In this document: positions 58,968-64,000 of the stretch, in pieces | How positions within the stretch are numbered: position 1 is the first letter of the stretch | Layout: every line of letters starts with the position of its first letter | Assembly (NCBI RefSeq): GCF_019649055.1 | Contig: NW_026570226.1 | Coordinates: forward strand, 372,001 to 436,000 | Direction of reading: 5' to 3' | Source of the DNA: Paramacrobiotus metropolitanus | Taxonomy: Eukaryota; Tardigrada; Eutardigrada; Parachela; Macrobiotidae | Length of the DNA: 64,000 nt | The notes under the pieces: generated by a model | Seen by the model: the letters and a program-made list of their open reading frames with translations, nothing else | The model's database searches: none | What the model was told of the DNA's origin: nothing | Program-made: the position numbers and the translations under genes

Positions 58968-60538
58968 TCAATTAAGCCTTTTGACATCCAAGTATTTGGC
59001 GGCTCGGAACATTGCAAGATCCCGTACGTCGAAAAATGATTTCTGTATAGCATGCAATCTTGTCGCCGTAACATCTTTTTTTAATTCCTCTTGATCGCGT
59101 TTAAGCTGTCAAACCGGAGGGGTTAATTTAGTGCAAGAAAAAGGTGTGAAAACAAGGTATTATTTTTCTTACTTTAGCTCTTCTGTTTTGGAACCTACAA
59201 TAACAAAATTGGTTCACTTATTGGCACGAAAACAACTTTTTTTGTACTATTCTTTAGTACTGATTAATTATGAGCTGGTTTACATATTTTGATCACAAAC
59301 AACTCACCATGTAATTACTTGTGCATTGCTCAGGTGAAGCGTCTGGGCAATATCGTCGCGGTCAGCTGGCGATAAATATTTTTGATATAAAAATCTTTTT
59401 TCTGCAAAAAGGCCAACATGAGATGAGCGGTTACGCTTGCAATGCCATATGCGACATCGTTGATCCGAATAAAATTACAAGTTACTTACCTAACTCGAAT
59501 ACTTGATGATTGGTAAAGGCGGTGCGGGATTTTCGTTTCTTCTTGATGCTGCTGTTCGATGAACCGGTTGCTGAATTATTATGAGGACTAGCTGTTCCTA
59601 AACATAGCACGTCAAGCCAACTGAGTTATGTCAAATCTACTTTTCCTATAACTGTGTAATGTGTATACGGGAATTTAATTTACGAGTTTTAACTGCACTA
59701 GCAAATTTGGGAAAAGGTCACCGCATGCGCGTAACTAATTGGTTTTTGTAAGTGCCCATAGTACGTTTGAGATTTAGATTTGCGAGATGGAGCACATGAT
59801 GTACTATACTACGGCGTCGGTGTCGCATGCATGCTACTATTTTTTTGCACAAAGTATTTTAGGGAGGCTACTTACAACCCGATGTATAATGTGATATTAA
59901 TAATATGGCAAAGTACGCCTGTGCAAAGATTCATGCTGGTAGCAACCATCAAATAATTCTACGAATAGTAGGTTGCGGCGCGCGCACCAAGGACACAATG
60001 GTTATGAGCATTATAAGTAACCTTTACAAATCAAGCAGATCTGGTTTAACTTTAACAGTTTTCTAATTAGCCAGTACGGAAACCAAAAGAACATCCAAGT
60101 TAATCCATTTTAAAATTAAGTTTCTTATGGACTTATTGCAATTGCAGATCTGAGAACACATAATGCAGTTTTACCTGCTCGTACGTCTGCTCGCTCTAAT
60201 CCTTCAAAGGTTTTGCTGGCCATTTTAAACAACGCATCCAGAGGCGAACCTTTCGTCCGCTTGGACTCCTTCGCATTTTTTGATCGCGTGCCATCAGTCG
60301 CAGTTCGAATGCACGGCGGTTCAGGTAAATCCCATGGTCTGACAATACTTTGCGAGGTATTCTTAGTGGAAGTAAACGTATCGCCAAGAATATCTTCTAT
60401 GAAAAATCCCGATGACCTTTTGGCCGAAGGCACCTTCGCCGGCGGTTCGTCGCACTGCACTTCCATTTCATCCATTGGCAAACTTTCCGTTTTAAGGGCA
60501 CAGTCATACGGAATGTCCACATTTGATTCTTCAGACAT
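58968..60538 (-). CDS. LBX: Ladybird-type homeobox protein (LBX / lbe-lbl)
   Basis: Five coding exons on minus: 60538-60175, 59597-59490, 59401-59308, 59194-59173, 59105-58968; 241 aa. An eh1-like repressor motif GFFIEDILGD lies at about residues 50-60, where it would bind Groucho. LDALFKMASKTFEGLE before the homeodomain matches the LBX-specific block. The homeodomain reads KKRKSRTAFTNHQVFEL, EKRFLYQKYLSPADRDDIAQ, then LSNAQVITW, FQNRRAK and LKRDQEELKKD, which is diagnostic of ladybird. It should be a nuclear DNA-binding regulator of muscle, heart or neural fate, as in other animals. The homeodomain is cut by three introns: after QVFEL, inside the Trp48 codon, and after FQNRRAK. An in-frame ATG at 60595 would add 19 residues. 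Only the first coding exon is long enough to stand out as an open frame, so the gene is easy to miss. Confidence 0.93.
59173..59194 (-). other. 22-nt microexon in the LBX homeodomain recognition helix
   Basis: GTTCCAAAACAGAAGAGCTAAA lies between TATTGTAG and GTAAGA. It completes the Trp48 codon (TG|G) and encodes FQNRRAK, the core of DNA-recognition helix 3. Skipping it would delete the DNA contacts and shift the frame. Confidence 0.9.
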
Positions 60539-63180
60539 TGTCGACAAAATTAAATAAATTTTGTAGTCATCAACGTTAGCAAGATCGCTGTCCACAGTAG
60601 CAGGCCATACTGCACGTTATGCTATACGGATCTTATTATTGGTGCGTTGGCGTTTTCCAACCAAGTTGTGTGGATCTTTTAATAAATAATAATTCGAGTC
60701 ACTACTTGCGCCAGTTGTACACTGTCTTGTTTTCGTACATAAGCCGACGTATAATACTGGTTAGACCTCGTTGTTGTTTGACAAGATTCGATCTGGTAGG
60801 CAGGGATGTTTAGCTTTAACTGTCGGCATATTGACAGCTACAATTGATGCGCGTCGTTTGTCCCGCAACCGGCATCACAACCAACTAACCAATTGGCTAC
60901 CGGTTAGGATTTTTAACGACCTGCCTCTGAAGGTGGTCATGTGGTTAACGGAACGAGAATACATACTTACAGATACATATCGATACCCGCAACTCCACAC
61001 ACTCAAAGCGGCAAATAAATACATTTGCAGTTCCGCTGCCAAAGCGATTTTGGCGATGTGGGCCGCCTTAGCCTATAACTTGTCTGCCAGCACACATATT
61101 TAGTGAAATGAGCTTTCGTCAAACGTCGCTTGTCTATTAAAATTAATAAATATTGCATTCTAATCAACATACTCGGATGCGCACTAGTTTAATGACGGCG
61201 TCCAATAGCTCAAAGATCAGCAAACGTGTGAACATGTGGTGAACTGATCATCCTTGAAAAGCTGGATAGTGAATACACTGAATACAGACATACAGTAACC
61301 ATTCCTGCTAATCTGTTGTATGCTATAAATGCGTTTCTATCAGATGGCATTATTTGGGCTTCTTACATCCAGTAAATTTTTATAACTGGCCGTGATGTTT
61401 GAATAAGCTGCCAAAGTGCAGCAGTAAGAAGTAAGAACGGTTCTGGGTAGTATTCCCGGTTCTATTCGAGAAAAAAGCGCCCATGTCTTCTTCATCCAAA
61501 AGATGTCTTTTGGATGGTTATTTTTCGAATTTCAAAAAGCCATATTATAGTTCCGTAGACCATGTATTTTAGACGTGAAAATGTACATAAAAAGGGGCTC
61601 CATAAGTATACTGAAACATGCCGTTCTAAAGACGGCGTTTTATGCTCCGATGATGTCTAAAGCACGTCAAAAAATTGCTTGCCGTAGAACCGGGATTGCC
61701 ACTGAGTATATGTCGCAAGCTTATATATGAAATTTACAGTATGCAGTGCTGCATATATGGTTAAACGATAATTTTTTGACTGGTGCCCTTTGTGCGTGGA
61801 GCAATCACAAACATCCGGGAAAACAGCAAATATGTGTTCTTCAAATCGAATAATTAAAAACACAATGTATCTCGATTAGGTTGTACATTCTATCTGTACA
61901 TTACTCGATTAGATTGTACATTACTTTTTTTATTTTTATATAACGATTTACAGTAAACCAGGGCTAGTCCTCGTTTTTTGCTGATGTAGTTTTTATAATA
62001 CATCTTTAACGCTTTGAATTAAAGTGATTGCAAGCTATTGCTTGCAATCACTAATTTAAAATATACTCAACATCAGAAGTACCGATAAGATTTGCTATAA
62101 CATACACACAGAGTACAAAATCGCAATCTTTGGTGCCAAAAAGCTTCCATTTTAATTGTGTAGTCCGCTACAGTACTGGTAGAGATAGTGCATACGGAGC
62201 AAGATATAATATAGCAACGATGTGGTCGATCAGCAACTGTACATGTGGCAATGTGCCCTGTACAGTACAGTAATGGTCCCTATCGAATGACCATGCTATC
62301 CACACTGCAGTAAATTAAGTAGCTAGCCGCTCCTAAGCAAAGTCCAAAAATGTTCACCGTCTAGTTACATATAACCAGCCGTATTGGACAGTGATATAAA
62401 AAACATCAGTTTATGAGGGAAATAAATAGAAGTACCAGGCCTTCGCGAACGGTCTTTACGTCAGTGCCAATTAAGCTACGTTGAGCTGAATAGAGTGAAG
62501 CTGAGTTATGATGGCCGCAAATAGGACGTTCTGTAAATTATTGCTTCTTGTTTTTAAAAAGCTATAAACGAACGTTATCTGAGCTGATTGTGAATGCTCC
62601 CTGTTAAGATTAGCGTATTACGCTCGTTAAGATAACCGAGTATCTTCAAGAACCTGCGATGCATCACCTCGTGGTATCAAAAGGTAACCAGCCTGCTGCG
62701 ATGTCAAATTGTCAATACGGACTCTGCGGACGGACTCTTTCGGTATTTTCGTAATAAAATATAGAATACTGTAAATACTTGTTTACCAGAACTGGACATT
62801 TCAACAACTGGTGCATTAATTATATCATAATCTGGTGTTTTTCTTTGGTTCTAAATGTACATAATCTGTTAAATAACTATTTTGATCAGTTTAGAATACC
62901 GCCGAACATCGGTAATCTCATTTTGTGTACAATGGATTTTAGTGGAGCTAGCCAATCTTGCGATCTATAACATCGTAATATACTTACGGTATCAGTATCA
63001 ATCATCCCCCTTCAATTGTTTTGTGTAATACAAAGTACACGTGAACGCGACGTTTGCTTATTTGGCGGGAATCGACGGAGCTAATTGTTGGTTCTGCAGC
63101 AGTTTTTGTACATCGTTTTTAATTAATTTTACAATTACATTCGTTCACTAATAACGATCAGCTAGTGGAGTTTCAAAACA
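60539..63180. other. Intergenic region upstream of LBX and SLC13
   Basis: No gene is recognised; frames up to about 110 codons (such as 60771-61103) lack any family signal. It contains a 12-bp hairpin at 62023-62052 and a short repeat (CTCGATTAG(G/A)TTGTACATT at 61871 and about 61905). It must hold the promoters of LBX (-) and of the SLC13 gene (+). Confidence 0.4.
62023..62052. repeat. 12-bp perfect hairpin
   Basis: AGTGATTGCAAG, loop CTATTG, CTTGCAATCACT. The flanks (AATTAA/AATTTAA) extend the pairing imperfectly. Confidence 0.9.
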
Positions 63181-63809
63181 ATGGGACAACTGAAGCATTT
63201 ATTACGATTTTACTGGAAACCGGTTACCGCCGTTGTTTTGCCGTTTGCACTTCTTCCGTTATGTTTGGTATTCGAAACAAATGTGTCGGTAAGATATAAA
63301 GTCATAATGCAATTAAGTTCGTTGCAACGTGAATGAACCATATGAATTATTAACGTGTATTTGCCGCGTAACCGGGAAGAAAGCAATCTCATAAAGCAGA
63401 AATTAATTGATATCAGGCCGCTAGGTGTGGCTACGCAATGATCTTGATGGGATGCTATTGGATTTTTGAACTGATGCCCATTCCGGTGACGGGATTGTTG
63501 CCGGCAATACTCTTCCCTCTGTTAGGCATCCAGCCAGCAAAGGATGTGTCGAAAAGCTATTTCCAGGTGCGACATAGTTTCCTCGTACTGAACTTACACG
63601 GTGACCAAGAAGTACCTGCAAGGTCACAAGCGCACAGGCTTCGATTTGAGTGAATTATTGTTCTAAATTTTAATTTTAATTGTTTTCCTGCAGGACAGCG
63701 TTATGTTGTTTGTTGGTGGTTTACTTGTTGCTGCCGCGGTCGAGCAAACGAACCTGCACCGGCGAATCGCACTTAGGGTGCTTCTCCTTGTTGGATCAAA
63801 ACCGCACTG
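63181..63809 (+). CDS. SLC13 Na+/carboxylate or sulfate cotransporter, first three exons
   Basis: Exons 63181-63288, 63417-63566 and 63694-63809 (phase 2 at the end); the gene continues beyond 64000. The 124 residues match the start of SLC13/INDY proteins: a cytoplasmic [15 protein letters not shown]1 ([15 protein letters not shown]), then [20 protein letters not shown] and [14 protein letters not shown]. The next stretch, [30 protein letters not shown], contains the family's conserved substrate/Na+ region (xSNT-hairpin neighbourhood). It should be a plasma-membrane Na+-coupled transporter of di/tricarboxylates (or sulfate). The substrate cannot be set from this part. No further exon is visible in 63810-64000. 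Confidence 0.85.
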
Positions 63810-64000
63810 GTATTGAATTAAAGGATTGCGTTAGATACTTCAAAACCTGAAAATTTTCATGACATCAGATATGCAAAGTATACCGCCACTGAAGTGGGCA
63901 TCAAACAAGATGAATATTATTATTGTCAATAGTCATATACAGTACTCGTGTATTATTTTCTGACGCATGTTCATTTATTGACGTATTAACAGGGTAATGG

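Noticed and set aside
60771-61103. 110-codon plus-strand frame upstream of LBX
   Set aside because: No recognisable domain, no splice partners, composition like the surrounding spacer.
1-64000. tRNA, rRNA and CRISPR arrays
   Set aside because: No B-box/TPsiC-like GGTTCGAATCC context, no rRNA blocks and no regularly spaced repeats were found.

Overview
This is animal nuclear DNA, not bacterial. Almost every gene is split by short AT-rich introns with GT...AG borders. The recognisable products are metazoan: a ladybird-type (LBX) homeobox protein, an integrin alpha chain, SF3B1, CIR1, POLD4, OXNAD1, an FBXO22-like protein, RPL7, two SLC6 transporters and the start of an SLC13 transporter. Introns are mostly 60-500 nt and intergenic gaps mostly 0.5-3 kb, so this is a compact genome. 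A small-genome ecdysozoan such as a tardigrade or mite would fit, but nothing here fixes the species.

Layout. (1) 1 to ~8.45 kb: the 3' three quarters of a Ty3/gypsy LTR retrotransposon on +, with an intact-looking pol ORF (RT, RNase H, integrase), a gag/protease part interrupted by a locally inverted block, and a probable 3' LTR. (2) 9.8-11.4 kb: a two-exon F-box/FIST gene (FBXO22-like, +). (3) 13.7-26.1 kb: two paralogous SLC6 Na+/Cl- coupled transporters in tandem (+), with different intron positions and one microexon each. (4) 26.7-30.8 kb: a nine-exon gene (-) for a 1065-residue low-complexity protein I do not recognise. (5) 32.2-34.3 kb: OXNAD1 (-). (6) 34.8-35.7 kb: an 854-bp non-autonomous hAT-like element with exact 8-bp target duplication. 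(7) 35.9-38.1 kb: CIR1 (+), convergent with (8) SF3B1 (-, 38.6-44.1 kb), which is divergent from (9) RPL7 (+, 44.8-45.5 kb). (10) 46.7-54.6 kb: integrin alpha (+, 15 coding exons), with POLD4 nested antisense in its largest intron. (11) 59.0-60.5 kb: LBX homeobox gene (-), five coding exons, one only 22 nt and inside the homeodomain. (12) 63.2 kb to the end: first exons of an SLC13 transporter (+), continuing past the window.

The genes are not a functional operon. They mix housekeeping functions (splicing, Notch/RBPJ co-repression, DNA replication, ribosome) with a developmental regulator and membrane proteins. The linked pairs worth noting are the tandem SLC6 duplication, the divergent SF3B1/RPL7 pair, the convergent CIR1/SF3B1 pair (both splicing-linked, with possible overlapping 3' ends) and nested POLD4.

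Exon borders were worked out by hand from splice motifs, reading-frame continuity and family similarity. All multi-exon models given close in frame, except that the 5' exon of the first SLC6 gene and the 3' part of the SLC13 gene are missing.
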